The notes under the pieces: model-generated
Database searches by the model: none
What the model was told of the DNA's origin: nothing
Seen by the model: the letters and a program-made list of their open reading frames with translations, nothing else
Shown: positions 9,473-17,556 of the stretch, piece by piece
How the letters are laid out: each line of letters begins with the position of its first letter
Position numbering within the stretch: the first letter of the stretch is position 1
Translations under genes and position numbers: made by a program
NCBI RefSeq assembly: GCF_002272925.1
Contig: NZ_MLAR01000003.1
Coordinates: forward strand, 62,001-126,000
Direction of reading: 5' to 3'
DNA: 64,000 nucleotides
Source of the DNA: Helicobacter sp. 13S00401-1
GTDB lineage: Bacteria; Campylobacterota; Campylobacteria; Campylobacterales; Helicobacteraceae

Positions 9473-10588
9473 ATGGAATCTAAATACACTAACCCACCCA
9501 TAATAGATTCTAACCCTGTCCCAGCAAGCTTACTTTTAGATGAAGCAAATCCAAAAGAAGTAAAGATAGATTCTTTATTTAAGCTGCGTATAAAAAGATT
9601 CTATGCTAATAAACGTGCGAGAGTGTTTTTCTTTATCTTTATTTTTCTTTGTGTTATAAGCCTTTTTGCACCATTTCTTGCTAATGAAAAACCTTTACTA
9701 ATATATAAAGATCATAAGTTTTACTTTCCAGTTTTTATAAACTATCCTGAGACTGCCTTTGGAGGCGAGTTTTATACAAGTCCAGATTACAATGACCCCT
9801 ATGTTAAAAACTTGCTAAAAGGAGCCTTTATACTAAAAGCTCCTATCCCTTATAGTCCTTCAAGCATAGACTGGCACTTAAAAAATACTCCTCCTACAAG
9901 TCCTAGCTTAAAGCACCTCTTAGGCACAGATGATCAAGGAAGGGATGTTTTAACTCGCGTGCTTTATGGTACTTCTATCTCTTTAGCCTTTGGGCTTATA
10001 CTAAGCTTACTAAGTAGCATCATAGGCATAGGAGTTGGTGCTCTTCAAGGATACTATGGTGGATTAGTTGACTTGCTAGGTCAGCGTTTTATAGAGATAT
10101 GGAGCTCAGTACCTACACTTTTTTTACTTATCATACTTGCAAGCTTAGTTACACTTAACTTCTGGTTTATACTACTTATAACACTAGCTTTTAGTTGGAT
10201 GAGTTTAGTTGGAGTTGTGAGGGCAGAGTTTTTGCGTGCAAGGGCACATGACTACGTAAAAGCAAGCATAGCTCTAGGCCTTAGCAATATACGTATAATC
10301 TTTATACACATCTTACCTAATGCCCTAGTAGCGACAATCACTTATCTACCTTTTATCATAGCAGGCTCTATAACTACCCTAGTAAGCCTAGACTTTTTAG
10401 GCTTTGGTATGCCTATAGGAACTCCAAGCTTAGGAGAGCTTTTAAATCAAGCTAAAAATAATCTCCAATCCCCTCACCTAGCAATAGTTGCTTTTGTAAT
10501 AGTTTCTTTAATACTAAGCTCGCTAGTTTTTATAGGTGAAGGTATAAGAGATGCCTTTGGACAAAAGGCTAATCAAGGGCCTTTGTAA
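9473..10588 (+). CDS. yejE: peptide ABC transporter permease, YejE type
   Basis: Second permease subunit, 371 residues. A cytoplasmic leader of about 55 residues precedes TM1; the long loop with WHLKNTPPTSP and LLGTDDQGRDVLTRVLYG (about 144-165) is the YejE/DppC pattern. The EAA loop is KASIALGLSNIRIIFIHILP near 262-281. It is translationally coupled to yejB. The next gene (flaA) is on the other strand after 630 bp, so a yejF ATPase does not follow and must be encoded elsewhere or be lost. Confidence 0.9.
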   Translation: MESKYTNPPIIDSNPVPASLLLDEANPKEVKIDSLFKLRIKRFYANKRARVFFFIFIFLCVISLFAPFLANEKPLLIYKDHKFYFPVFINYPETAFGGEFYTSPDYNDPYVKNLLKGAFILKAPIPYSPSSIDWHLKNTPPTSPSLKHLLGTDDQGRDVLTRVLYGTSISLAFGLILSLLSSIIGIGVGALQGYYGGLVDLLGQRFIEIWSSVPTLFLLIILASLVTLNFWFILLITLAFSWMSLVGVVRAEFLRARAHDYVKASIALGLSNIRIIFIHILPNALVATITYLPFIIAGSITTLVSLDFLGFGMPIGTPSLGELLNQAKNNLQSPHLAIVAFVIVSLILSSLVFIGEGIRDAFGQKANQGPL

Positions 10589-10798
10589 GAGTATCTTGCT
10601 CTAGATAAAAAGGCTTATATGGTTAAGTTCTTAATTTTAGATTCTATAGCTTTTAGTGCTTTTATCTTGTGCGTAAAAGCTTGATATAAATACTTAAAAA
10701 ATGATGATTTTATATAGGCAACTCCAATCTCTTTACAATATTGACTAGACCTTTATTCCAACACTTTCTTGTTCACATTACTTATTATTTGTATGTTT

Positions 10799-10943
10799 TT
10801 CTAACCAAAGCAAAGCTTCCTTGAAAAAGGGGTTTAACCCCTCCTTACTCCCGCAAAACCTGCGAAAAAGACTCTTTTTTGGCAATGAAGGGGGAGGGCC
10901 TTAGCTTTTTCCGTTTCTAGCAAAACGAAGTTTCCTTGAAAAA
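10799..10943. repeat. pair of ~30-bp imperfect direct repeats
   Basis: Copy 1 spans about 10799-10828 and copy 2 about 10914-10943, offset 115 bp. Their last 16 bases (10813-10828 and 10928-10943) differ at one position. Nothing identical was seen elsewhere in the window, so whether this is a genome-wide family is unknown. Confidence 0.5.
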
Positions 10944-11121
10944 AAACGGTGTAAGCACTACTGCTTACTTGTTTCCATTTTTTTGCACCACGAAACAAAG
11001 CGAGAATGCCACAGGCCTTAAAAAACTATAATTACTGAAAGCTTAATTGTATATAGATAGATGCCAGTTAAAAACGATAATTTAAAAAAGAGAGAAAATT
11101 TTAAGTGTAGAAGTTTTTGTT

Positions 11122-11156
11122 CTTTAAAGTAAGAGTGATTAACCCTTACTTTAAAG
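11122..11156. terminator. 12-bp stem hairpin downstream of flaA
   Basis: CTTTAAAGTAAG (11122-11133) and CTTACTTTAAAG (11145-11156) form a perfect 12-bp stem with an 11-base loop, 63 bases beyond the flaA stop on the minus strand. There is no strong U-run on the flaA side, so it may stabilise the 3' end as well as stop transcription. Confidence 0.55.
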
Positions 11157-11218
11157 TCACAAAAGAAAGTTTTAAAGCTTTAAACTTTAACGCTTATAAA
11201 CGCACGTTATCTAAAAGC

Positions 11219-12757
11219 TTACTGACCTAGTAGTCTTAAGATGTTTTGTTGAGTAGCGTTAGCTTGACTCATAGCAAAAGCACCAGACTGTGCAAGGATG
11301 TTAAATTTAGAAAAGTTGGCACTTTCTTGCGCAAAGTCTACATCTCTTATCTGACTTTCAGCAGCTTTAACGTTTACTTGAGTAACACTTATGTTGTTAA
11401 CTGTACTTATCATTTGACCTTGTACAGAACCTAAGTCAGCTCTAATCTTATCAAGCATCTTAGTAGCAGACTCAGCTATATCCATAACAACCATAGCGCC
11501 TCTAAGAGTTGTAACACCAGCTCCTAAAGCGTGATTACCACTAGCTACAACAGCGTTATAGTTAGCACCACTTGCAGACTTAACAGAAGAGTTGAAAGTA
11601 CCCATAGTATCTCTTAAGTTTACAACTGTTTCAGCAACTTTTCCATCACCAAAACCTAGTGCAGCATAACCACCTTTAGCATTAGCACCACTTGCAACTA
11701 TGATATCTCTTGCATCTAGTCTAGTTAGACTTAATCTTCCATAGTTAGTTGAACCTTTAGTAAGCTCTTGCCCGCCATTAACAGAAGTGATAGACATAGG
11801 CTCGCCTTTTTTATCACCTGCAGTAGCTTTTAGATCTATACCTCTTCCATCAGTACTTCTTAGGTTTAGTCTACCTTGAGCATCAGTATAAGCTTCAACA
11901 CCAGTTTTATCACTTACTTGGTTGAAAGCTTGAACTAATCTACCATCAGCATCAGCAGCCTTAATACCTACTAAATCCCCTATAGTTACACCGTTTAATA
12001 CAACATTATCAAGTGATCCAGATTTAATAGCAGTATCTGAAGTAGTTATAACATTAGCAGTAGCTCTAACTCCTGTTTTATCAGAAGACTTGTTTATAAC
12101 CTCAGCTAGTACACCTAAACCTGTACCTACAGAGTGAGAGATTTTAACTGATTCTAGAGTTACATTGTTTGTTCCATCTACGTTTTTAAAAGTGATGTTA
12201 GCAACGCTAGCAGCAGTTATTAAAGCACCAGTTTCTACTCTTACTTGACCTATTTTGTCACTAGTTGTAGAACCTATAGAAGCTTTGATACTTTCATTAG
12301 AGTAAGCTCCAACTTGGAATTCTTTATTAGTAAAAGAACCAGATAATAACTTTTGACCATTAAAGCTTGTAGTGTTTCCAATTTGATCTAGACCTTGTAT
12401 AAGCCTAGTGATATCGCTTTGTATAGCCTTTCTAGATTCTGTAGTTTGACCATCTTGTGCAGCTTGAGTAGCTTTAACTTTGATAGTATCTAGAATCTTT
12501 AACTGCTCATCCATAGCTTTATCAGCGATTTGTATGATACCCATAGCATCATTAGTGTTGCTTATAGCTTGACCTAACGAGCTAGCTTGACCTCTCAAAC
12601 TATCTGCTATAGTCATACCAGAAGCATCATCTGCTGCTTTGTTTATCCTAAGACCTGAGCTTAACTTTTCAAGAGAGTCTCTTAAACCTCTTTGAGTTAC
12701 AACCGCGTTTACGTGTGCGTTTAATGCGTTTACATTTGTATTGACTTCAAAAGCCAT
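11219..12757 (-). CDS. flaA: major flagellin FlaA
   Basis: Structural subunit of the flagellar filament, exported by the flagellar type III system. The 512 residues have the two conserved flagellin ends: [17 protein letters not shown] through [19 protein letters not shown] at the N-terminus, and [20 protein letters not shown] with a final ILRLLGQ at the C-terminus. The centre (about 180-400) is variable. The protein reads like Helicobacter FlaA rather than FlaB. A sigma-28 promoter lies at 12810-12834 and two GGA-loop hairpins sit in the leader. The start has a good AAGGAG Shine-Dalgarno. Confidence 0.97.
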   Translation of the reverse strand: MAFEVNTNVNALNAHVNAVVTQRGLRDSLEKLSSGLRINKAADDASGMTIADSLRGQASSLGQAISNTNDAMGIIQIADKAMDEQLKILDTIKVKATQAAQDGQTTESRKAIQSDITRLIQGLDQIGNTTSFNGQKLLSGSFTNKEFQVGAYSNESIKASIGSTTSDKIGQVRVETGALITAASVANITFKNVDGTNNVTLESVKISHSVGTGLGVLAEVINKSSDKTGVRATANVITTSDTAIKSGSLDNVVLNGVTIGDLVGIKAADADGRLVQAFNQVSDKTGVEAYTDAQGRLNLRSTDGRGIDLKATAGDKKGEPMSITSVNGGQELTKGSTNYGRLSLTRLDARDIIVASGANAKGGYAALGFGDGKVAETVVNLRDTMGTFNSSVKSASGANYNAVVASGNHALGAGVTTLRGAMVVMDIAESATKMLDKIRADLGSVQGQMISTVNNISVTQVNVKAAESQIRDVDFAQESANFSKFNILAQSGAFAMSQANATQQNILRLLGQ

Positions 12758-12760
12758 CTT

Positions 12761-12773
12761 TCACTCCTTGTGA
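12761..12773 (-). promoter_or_regulatory. hairpin presenting the flaA Shine-Dalgarno (CsrA-like site)
   Basis: On the flaA mRNA, TCAC-AAGGA-GTGA forms a 4-bp stem whose loop is the Shine-Dalgarno AAGGA. A GGA in a hairpin loop over the ribosome site is the standard CsrA target form. Pairs with the upstream hairpin at 12785-12798. Confidence 0.5.
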
Positions 12774-12784
12774 TTTTATACCCG

Positions 12785-12798
12785 AGGCATCCTTGCCT
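12785..12798 (-). promoter_or_regulatory. upstream leader hairpin of flaA with AGGA loop (CsrA-like site)
   Basis: On the flaA mRNA, AGGCA-AGGA-TGCCT is a perfect 5-bp stem with loop AGGA, placed close to the expected 5' end. Two GGA loops about 20 bases apart would let one CsrA dimer bridge them. Family knowledge: CsrA and FliW control flagellin translation in Campylobacter and Bacillus. Confidence 0.55.
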
Positions 12799-12809
12799 GG
12801 TTAAAATAG

Positions 12810-12834
12810 ATATCGGCTTTTTTTATAACATTTA
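12810..12834 (-). promoter_or_regulatory. sigma-28 (FliA) promoter of flaA
   Basis: Reading the minus strand, TAAA (12831-12834), 14 bases, then CCGATAT (12810-12816). This matches the FliA minus-10 GCCGATAA type in Helicobacter and Campylobacter. The leader would be about 45 bases. Confidence 0.8.
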
Positions 12835-12877
12835 AATATTTTTTTCCTTTTTAAAACCTAAAGCTAGTGAGGCTAGC

Positions 12878-13585
12878 TTAATAAGGCCATGAAGATTCTA
12901 TAGCGTCCTCTGTAGGTTTCATCTTAGTGGTATCACTAGCCTTTCCTACGGTCACAAAAGAGATCTTAGAATCTGAAATATACTTACTATCTATAGTATT
13001 TTGACGCGCTATATCATAAGGTCTTATAACACCACTTATCTGAAATATTTGTTTTTCACCATCTACTAGCATCTCTTTTTTGCCATATATGAAGTAGTTG
13101 CCATTTTGCATGACTTTTAAGATTCTCGCTGTGACAGTTAGGCTAAGGTTGCCTGAGTTTGAAGTTGAGCCCCCACCTGTAAAGTTTGAAGTATTATTAG
13201 ACTTGTTTAAGGTGTAGTTATTTTGATCATTTAGATACTGAGTATTAGCTCTTTGCTGGGCATCTGCACCATTATATACTAACTGAGGTGGAGTTATATT
13301 ACCCCCACTTGAGCCGTTATACTTTTTAGATGTATCAAACTTTGAACTACTAGTTTCATTAACAAGTACTGTTATTAAGTCATCTGGCTTCATAGCACGT
13401 CTATCAGCAAAAAGTGGTCTATCTCCTTGACCAAATAAAGATCCTGGCTTGCTAATCTCAGGCACAAAGTCCTTATCAGGCATCTCTTCTACGTATCTTG
13501 GTGGATTTAAATTGATCTCTGGCTCATAGGCTAAAAGACGCACTAGCGTTGTTGAAACTGCCAGCATAAGAAGAATCTTTTTCAT
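12878..13585 (-). CDS. flgH: flagellar L-ring protein FlgH
   Basis: Outer-membrane L-ring subunit of the flagellar basal body, 235 residues from the ATG at 13583-13585. I chose this start because MKKILLMLAVSTTL begins a signal peptide and AAGGATG lies just upstream; the frame is open 16 codons further but that would bury the signal. Motifs include PGSLFGQGDRPLFADRRA near residue 45, ILKVMQNGNYFIYGKKEM near 147 and SGVIRPYDI near 183. The signal region contains no Cys, so the lipoprotein acceptor of enterobacterial FlgH is missing. It has a sigma-54 type promoter at 13618-13632. Confidence 0.92.
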   Translation of the reverse strand: MKKILLMLAVSTTLVRLLAYEPEINLNPPRYVEEMPDKDFVPEISKPGSLFGQGDRPLFADRRAMKPDDLITVLVNETSSSKFDTSKKYNGSSGGNITPPQLVYNGADAQQRANTQYLNDQNNYTLNKSNNTSNFTGGGSTSNSGNLSLTVTARILKVMQNGNYFIYGKKEMLVDGEKQIFQISGVIRPYDIARQNTIDSKYISDSKISFVTVGKASDTTKMKPTEDAIESSWPY

Positions 13586-13588
13586 AAC

Positions 13589-13598
13589 ACATCCTTGT
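13589..13598 (-). promoter_or_regulatory. CsrA-consensus-like site on the flgH Shine-Dalgarno
   Basis: The flgH leader reads ACAAGGATGT, the core of the classical CsrA binding consensus, with ACA and TGT able to pair around an AGGA loop. It covers the Shine-Dalgarno 3-8 bases before the ATG. Confidence 0.5.
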
Positions 13599-13617
13599 TT
13601 TAGATGTATAATAAAAA

Positions 13618-13632
13618 GCAAATCACATTCCA
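13618..13632 (-). promoter_or_regulatory. sigma-54 promoter of flgH
   Basis: The minus strand reads TGGAAT-GTGAT-TTGC followed by T-rich sequence; GG and GC are 10 bases apart, the strict RpoN spacing. It overlaps the Shine-Dalgarno region of the divergent yqeY. Confidence 0.7.
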
Positions 13633-13644
13633 AAGGAAAAACAG

Positions 13645-14085
13645 ATGAGTTTAAAGGCTAAGATTTTAGAAGATATAAAACAGGCCATGATTTCAAAAGA
13701 CGCACAAAAAAGAGATGCTTTAAGGATGATAAGTGCAAATATCAAGCAACTTGAAGTAGACCAAAGGATAGAGGCTGATGATGCTATAGTACTAGGTATC
13801 TTAAAAACAGCTGCTAAACAAAGACAAGATGCTATAGATAGTTATAAAAAAGCAGATAGATTAGATCTAGCCAGCAAAGAAGAGTATGAGCTAAAACTTA
13901 TAGAATCTTATATGCCAACCCAACTAAGTGATGATGAGTTAAAGGCTAAGATAAGTGAGATCATAAAAAAAGTGGGTGCAAGTAGTCTAAAAGATCTAGG
14001 AAATGTTATGAAAGAAACTAAGGCTTTAAGTGATGTGGCAAGTGGGAAGAGAATCTCAGAGTGTGTTAAAAGTCTGCTTCAATAA
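13645..14085 (+). CDS. yqeY: GatB/YqeY domain protein
   Basis: A 146-residue protein of the YqeY family, related to the C-terminal tRNA-binding part of GatB. Typical features are LKAKILEDIKQAMISKDAQK at the start, LRMISANIKQLEVD near 26, and the C-terminal SLKDLGNVMKETKA...SGKRISECVKSLL. The exact role is not established for the family. It is divergent from flgH, with AAAGGA 8 bases before the start, and ends ahead of a motif-built hairpin at 14114-14138. Confidence 0.88.
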   Translation: MSLKAKILEDIKQAMISKDAQKRDALRMISANIKQLEVDQRIEADDAIVLGILKTAAKQRQDAIDSYKKADRLDLASKEEYELKLIESYMPTQLSDDELKAKISEIIKKVGASSLKDLGNVMKETKALSDVASGKRISECVKSLLQ

Positions 14086-14113
14086 CTTATTTAGATAAAA
14101 ATACATCAAATCC

Positions 14114-14138
14114 TATAGAATCTACCCCAGATTCTATA
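14114..14138. terminator. terminator-like hairpin built from two AGAWTCT motifs
   Basis: TATAGAATCT (14114-14123), loop ACCCC, AGATTCTATA (14129-14138): a perfect 10-bp stem in the convergent gap between yqeY and the fliT-like gene. Each arm is one copy of the over-represented motif. A third, imperfect copy (TAGATTCC) follows at about 14156. Confidence 0.65.
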
Positions 14139-14191
14139 AAATAAACTCTATAAAATAGATTCCATAAAACTTTCTATAGCACAAGCTAGTC

Positions 14192-14440
14192 TTACTTAAA
14201 AAACTTTTTAGCTTGCTTAATCTTATCTAGATTAGATTTTGTAAGAGCTCTTTCATCTTCTAGTAGATTTATAGCTTCTTTTATAAGATCAAGGACTATG
14301 TTTAAATCCTCTATATTAGTGCCTTCTTTAAAAGCGGGGAGATCTTGAGTTAAAAGAAAAGCCTTTTTGGAATCTTTTTCTAAAAGAGCTACTTTCATGT
14401 TATCTATCCATGAGCTAACTTTTATAGAATCTTCTTCCAT
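14192..14440 (-). CDS. fliT: putative flagellar chaperone FliT
   Basis: An 82-residue, highly charged, all-helical protein. No motif is decisive, but it sits directly behind fliS at the end of flaG-fliD-fliS, the place where H. pylori has its FliT-like gene (HP0754), and the size fits. FliT would chaperone the cap protein FliD. The 40-base gap to fliS allows co-transcription. An unrelated small helical protein remains possible. Confidence 0.6.
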   Translation of the reverse strand: MEEDSIKVSSWIDNMKVALLEKDSKKAFLLTQDLPAFKEGTNIEDLNIVLDLIKEAINLLEDERALTKSNLDKIKQAKKFFK

Positions 14441-14480
14441 TCTTTAACTCTCCTCTTTATAAGCCTTTGGCCAAATAAGA

Positions 14481-14861
14481 CTATCTTAACTCTTCTTGAT
14501 GTATCTCACGCCAAGCTTCTAGTAAGCCTCTAGTAACATTTACCACTATATCTATCTTACTTACATCATCTTCCATATTAGCTTGAGTAAGTGTTTTTAT
14601 CTGATGAGTATAAAGTCCTGTTAGATAAACTGCTACCTCACCACCTCTTTCATAATCAAGCACATTTAAAAGCTCAGTAAAGATATCAACGGTTCTATTT
14701 ATATAGTAGATCTTTTTTTCTATATCTTCATCTTCTATGTGTCTTCTTGCTTGACCCAAAAAGCGTAATATACCCTCATAAAGCATTTCTATTAGCTTAG
14801 AAGGACTTTCTACATTAATAGAGTTTTGTCTATACATGCTATAAGCATTCATTGCACGCAT
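14481..14861 (-). CDS. fliS: flagellin export chaperone FliS
   Basis: Cytoplasmic chaperone that binds the C-terminal end of flagellins and delivers them to the export gate. The 126 residues carry the family signatures AYSMYRQNSINVESPSKLIE near residues 5-24 and MLYEGILRFL near 26, followed by the helical core and a C-terminal LLEAWREI. It starts 9 bases after fliD. The second codon pairs (MRAMNAYS) offer an alternative Met at residue 4. Confidence 0.93.
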   Translation of the reverse strand: MRAMNAYSMYRQNSINVESPSKLIEMLYEGILRFLGQARRHIEDEDIEKKIYYINRTVDIFTELLNVLDYERGGEVAVYLTGLYTHQIKTLTQANMEDDVSKIDIVVNVTRGLLEAWREIHQEELR

Positions 14862-14870
14862 ATGTACTCC

Positions 14871-16922
14871 TTATTTCTTTTTAGCATTAGCAGCTTGATC
14901 TATTAACATTTGCACAGAACTAAAAGAGTTATTAGCCTTAGCTATTTGCTCATCATAAGCTGCAAATCTAGATGCCATAGTGTCATAACGCGAGTTTAGT
15001 AACTCCATGGCTTGCTTTTTATCTTTATCTAGACTTTTGACTTCTTTTTCAAGGTTTTGTTCAAATATCTTTAGTTTCGCATTACCGCCATCTAATAAAT
15101 CGGCCAAAGTCTTACTAATTTGCGGAAAAACTCCCTGTGTTAATTTATCTTTACCAAAACTATCTTTTTCTTCCTTGCCATAAAAGAGGTTTTTAGCAGC
15201 TTCTGGGTCGCTATTAACCATAGATGTAAACTTAGATTCATCAAGCGACATAACACTTTTATCATTAATAGTTATGCCATAACTTACTAGGCTTTTTACA
15301 TCTAGTCCAACACCTACTGAGTGAAGTATGGCTTGGTTTAAATCAGGCCTTATCTCTCTTATAGTAGATTCTGTATTAAACACACCACCTTTTCTAGTCT
15401 CTGGATCATATCTAGTACTAGAATCAAGCACAGGCACTAGTTCATTATAAGCCTTAACAAAGTCTTTAACATTATCTATGATGCTTTTTGTGTTGTTTTT
15501 AACACTCACAGTTACTGGAGAGTCTTTAGGTGTAGTAGAGTTTAAAGTAAGAGTTAGGCCACTTATGATGTCATTTACTTGATTAGTTGGTCTTCTTATC
15601 TCAGCCCCATTAAAAGTAAACTCAGCATCACTAGCAGTTTGAATATTTTTAAATCTAAATAGATCTTTTTCTATCTTTGAGTAATCAACCAACTCACCTT
15701 CTTTAAGCCCTATAGCTTGGAGGGCTTCTTTGTTTTCTTTACCATCTGCACTAAGTTTTATAGAGCCTTTAGAAGAGTTTAAAACTAACTTAGCATCTAC
15801 TTCTTTAGCGTGAACTCCTTCTATCTTATTTAAGGCTTCAGCTATGGCTTTAGCATTATCTTCTGAAGTGTTTTCTTTTTTAGTCACTGTAGCTAAATCC
15901 AGTGAAGCATCACCTACTTTTATGGTTCCTTCTATCACTCCAGCCTTAACCGCAGTCTTGGCTTCAAGCATATCATCACTTTTAGATTCTAAGTTGTTGT
16001 GATAAAAGCCTAGTGTACCAGCCTTAGTGCCACCAACTATGACAGGAAACCCACGCCTATCATTAATAAGCACACTTTTTCCTTCATCAGTTAAGCCAAC
16101 ATTTATATCACCATTATCATAAAGGGCCTTTAACTCTGGGCTATCTTCAAAGGCTTTTTTTATAGCATCCCTTATAGCTTCAGGTTTTTGCTCAGATGCT
16201 GAGTTAGCACCTAACTTTAAGTTGATAGTGACTTTTTGTGGAAGACCATTTTTATCTTTTATCTCTACAAAAAAGTCTTGTTCTCCTTGTATGTCTATAG
16301 GAGCTTGAGGTATCTTGTCTGATTTTAGTATAGAGCCAAAATACACTCTAGATTCTTCACCACTAGACTTTGAGTTTATCATCAACTGATAAGGGTTTTG
16401 GCCTCCAGTTTTCATAACTATGCCTAATACATTTCCATTAGTCTCATCAGTTATAGCCTGAGCTACATCACTTAAAGTCATGCCAGCTTTTATGTTTACT
16501 TTATAATTTTTACTATTACTATAAAACTCTAAGATTCCATCTTCTTTACTAAACTCAGCATCTTTAGAAGCATATTTTGTATCGACTTCATTAATGTCGT
16601 TTTTTGCTAGGCTTTTTACAGCTATATTAATATCTTGAGTAGGCACGCCAGGAGCAGCACTAGCTTCTATGGCGCTACCTGAGACGTGCACATCACGCGC
16701 TATATAAGTTGAAAAGTCACTTAAAGTCTTTACGTTAGAATAAAGGCCATTAAGCTTTTCTTTTATCTCAATTAGCGTTTTTTGCTTTTCTACATTTTGT
16801 TCTAACTTCCTATCAGTAGGGCCTATCATAGCCTTTTCATCAGCCTTTTTAAGCTTGTCTATAACATCGTAATTTAATACAGTACTTCCTAAGCCCAGAG
16901 AGCTTAACTTACCCATAGCCAT
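14871..16922 (-). CDS. fliD: flagellar filament cap protein FliD
   Basis: Forms the cap at the filament tip under which flagellin polymerises. The 683 residues match the long Helicobacter form. The N-terminus has GKLSSLGLGSTVLNYDVIDKL-like sequence, the C-terminal domain has SIIDNVKDFVKAYNELVPVL near residue 486, and it ends in a long amphipathic coiled coil (about 615-680) with RYDTMASRFAAYDEQIAKAN. The Met at 16922 is followed by a second at residue 3. It lies in the flaG-fliD-fliS order. Confidence 0.95.
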   Translation of the reverse strand: MAMGKLSSLGLGSTVLNYDVIDKLKKADEKAMIGPTDRKLEQNVEKQKTLIEIKEKLNGLYSNVKTLSDFSTYIARDVHVSGSAIEASAAPGVPTQDINIAVKSLAKNDINEVDTKYASKDAEFSKEDGILEFYSNSKNYKVNIKAGMTLSDVAQAITDETNGNVLGIVMKTGGQNPYQLMINSKSSGEESRVYFGSILKSDKIPQAPIDIQGEQDFFVEIKDKNGLPQKVTINLKLGANSASEQKPEAIRDAIKKAFEDSPELKALYDNGDINVGLTDEGKSVLINDRRGFPVIVGGTKAGTLGFYHNNLESKSDDMLEAKTAVKAGVIEGTIKVGDASLDLATVTKKENTSEDNAKAIAEALNKIEGVHAKEVDAKLVLNSSKGSIKLSADGKENKEALQAIGLKEGELVDYSKIEKDLFRFKNIQTASDAEFTFNGAEIRRPTNQVNDIISGLTLTLNSTTPKDSPVTVSVKNNTKSIIDNVKDFVKAYNELVPVLDSSTRYDPETRKGGVFNTESTIREIRPDLNQAILHSVGVGLDVKSLVSYGITINDKSVMSLDESKFTSMVNSDPEAAKNLFYGKEEKDSFGKDKLTQGVFPQISKTLADLLDGGNAKLKIFEQNLEKEVKSLDKDKKQAMELLNSRYDTMASRFAAYDEQIAKANNSFSSVQMLIDQAANAKKK

Positions 16923-16961
16923 TATAAAACTCCTACTTTAAGTAAAGCTAGACTTTTAGAT

Positions 16962-17336
16962 CTAAGCTTTTTTATCAAAAATGCTACCTATAACATCTCT
17001 CATCCTCTTCATAAGCTCTATAGCCTCTTTGGATGGAATCTCACGTATTATCTTCTTATCGCCTGCTTCTTCAACTGTAACTACAAGACCTTTTATATCA
17101 TCATTGTAAGTGAAGTTTATGCTCGTGTTTACTTGCTTCATCTCTTTGTTTAGCTCATGACTTAAACTAGTTAATTGCTCTTTTAACTTATTGTCATCTT
17201 CTTCGCTAATGCCAGATTTGCCTAAAGGCATATTAGGCGCTACCCTTGGTGCGTTTGGTTTTATCTCCTCTCCTGCACTAGAGGCCATTTGCATCAGCTT
17301 ATGTTGTAATGTTATATTACTTCCTTGTACTTGCAT
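16962..17336 (-). CDS. flaG: FlaG family flagellar protein
   Basis: A 124-residue FlaG protein, a filament-length regulator in this phylum. The C-terminal half carries the family pattern NTSINFTYNDDIKGLVVTV followed by KKIIREIPSKEAIELMKRM. The N-terminal half is low complexity. It is first in the flaG-fliD-fliS-fliT operon, with a sigma-28 type promoter at 17381-17404 and the ribosome site AAGGAG 5 bases upstream. Confidence 0.9.
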   Translation of the reverse strand: MQVQGSNITLQHKLMQMASSAGEEIKPNAPRVAPNMPLGKSGISEEDDNKLKEQLTSLSHELNKEMKQVNTSINFTYNDDIKGLVVTVEEAGDKKIIREIPSKEAIELMKRMRDVIGSIFDKKA

Positions 17337-17337
17337 T

Positions 17338-17351
17338 ACATCTCCTTATGT
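17338..17351 (-). promoter_or_regulatory. small hairpin over the flaG Shine-Dalgarno
   Basis: The leader reads ACAT-AAGGAG-ATGT, a 4-bp stem with the Shine-Dalgarno in the loop. Same design as at flaA and flaB, but the stem is weak and could be chance. Confidence 0.35.
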
Positions 17352-17380
17352 CAATATTTCATATATTACTATATCCTGCT

Positions 17381-17404
17381 ATATCGTCTAAAATTTAGAT
17401 TTTA
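17381..17404 (-). promoter_or_regulatory. sigma-28 like promoter of the flaG-fliD-fliS-fliT operon
   Basis: Minus strand TAAA (17401-17404), 13 bases, then ACGATAT (17381-17387), one change from the FliA minus-10 CCGATAT. The 5' leader would be about 35-45 bases. Confidence 0.55.
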
Positions 17405-17556
17405 TAAATTTAGTGGGATTTGAAGCCTTATATGCTTGATGTTATTAAGCAAAGTAAATAAGGTAGATTGTTAGGTAAATATAACTGTGATTGAAGATTA
17501 TGTGAGTATAAAAAATGCTAGCTTTATAACTAAAGGCTAAAGATTAAGATAAAGTC

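Larger units (their letters stand above)
10589..11218. other. 630-bp non-coding stretch with imperfect repeats and hairpins
   Basis: No credible reading frame on either strand. A segment beginning TTCTA and ending CCTTGAAAAA occurs twice in degenerate form (about 10799-10828 and 10914-10943). The shared core is AAGYTTCCTTGAAAAA. Between and after them lie short inverted repeats: GGGGTTTAACCCC at about 10829 and GTAAGCA-CTAC-TGCTTAC at about 10951. Local G+C is higher than in the flanks. It looks like a decayed or multicopy intergenic element rather than a promoter region. Confidence 0.5.

Noticed and set aside
10589-11218. A decayed coding gene in the long gap after yejE
   Set aside because: Stops are frequent in all frames and nothing resembles YejF; only repeats and hairpins are visible.
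11246-11434. Plus-strand frame inside flaA, and a like one at 23273-23464 in flaB
   Set aside because: Both are mirror frames of the conserved flagellin sequence and have odd, Cys/Phe/Tyr-rich composition.
13586-13633. 16-residue N-terminal extension of FlgH
   Set aside because: It would bury the signal peptide and overlap the sigma-54 promoter; the ATG at 13585 has a good ribosome site.
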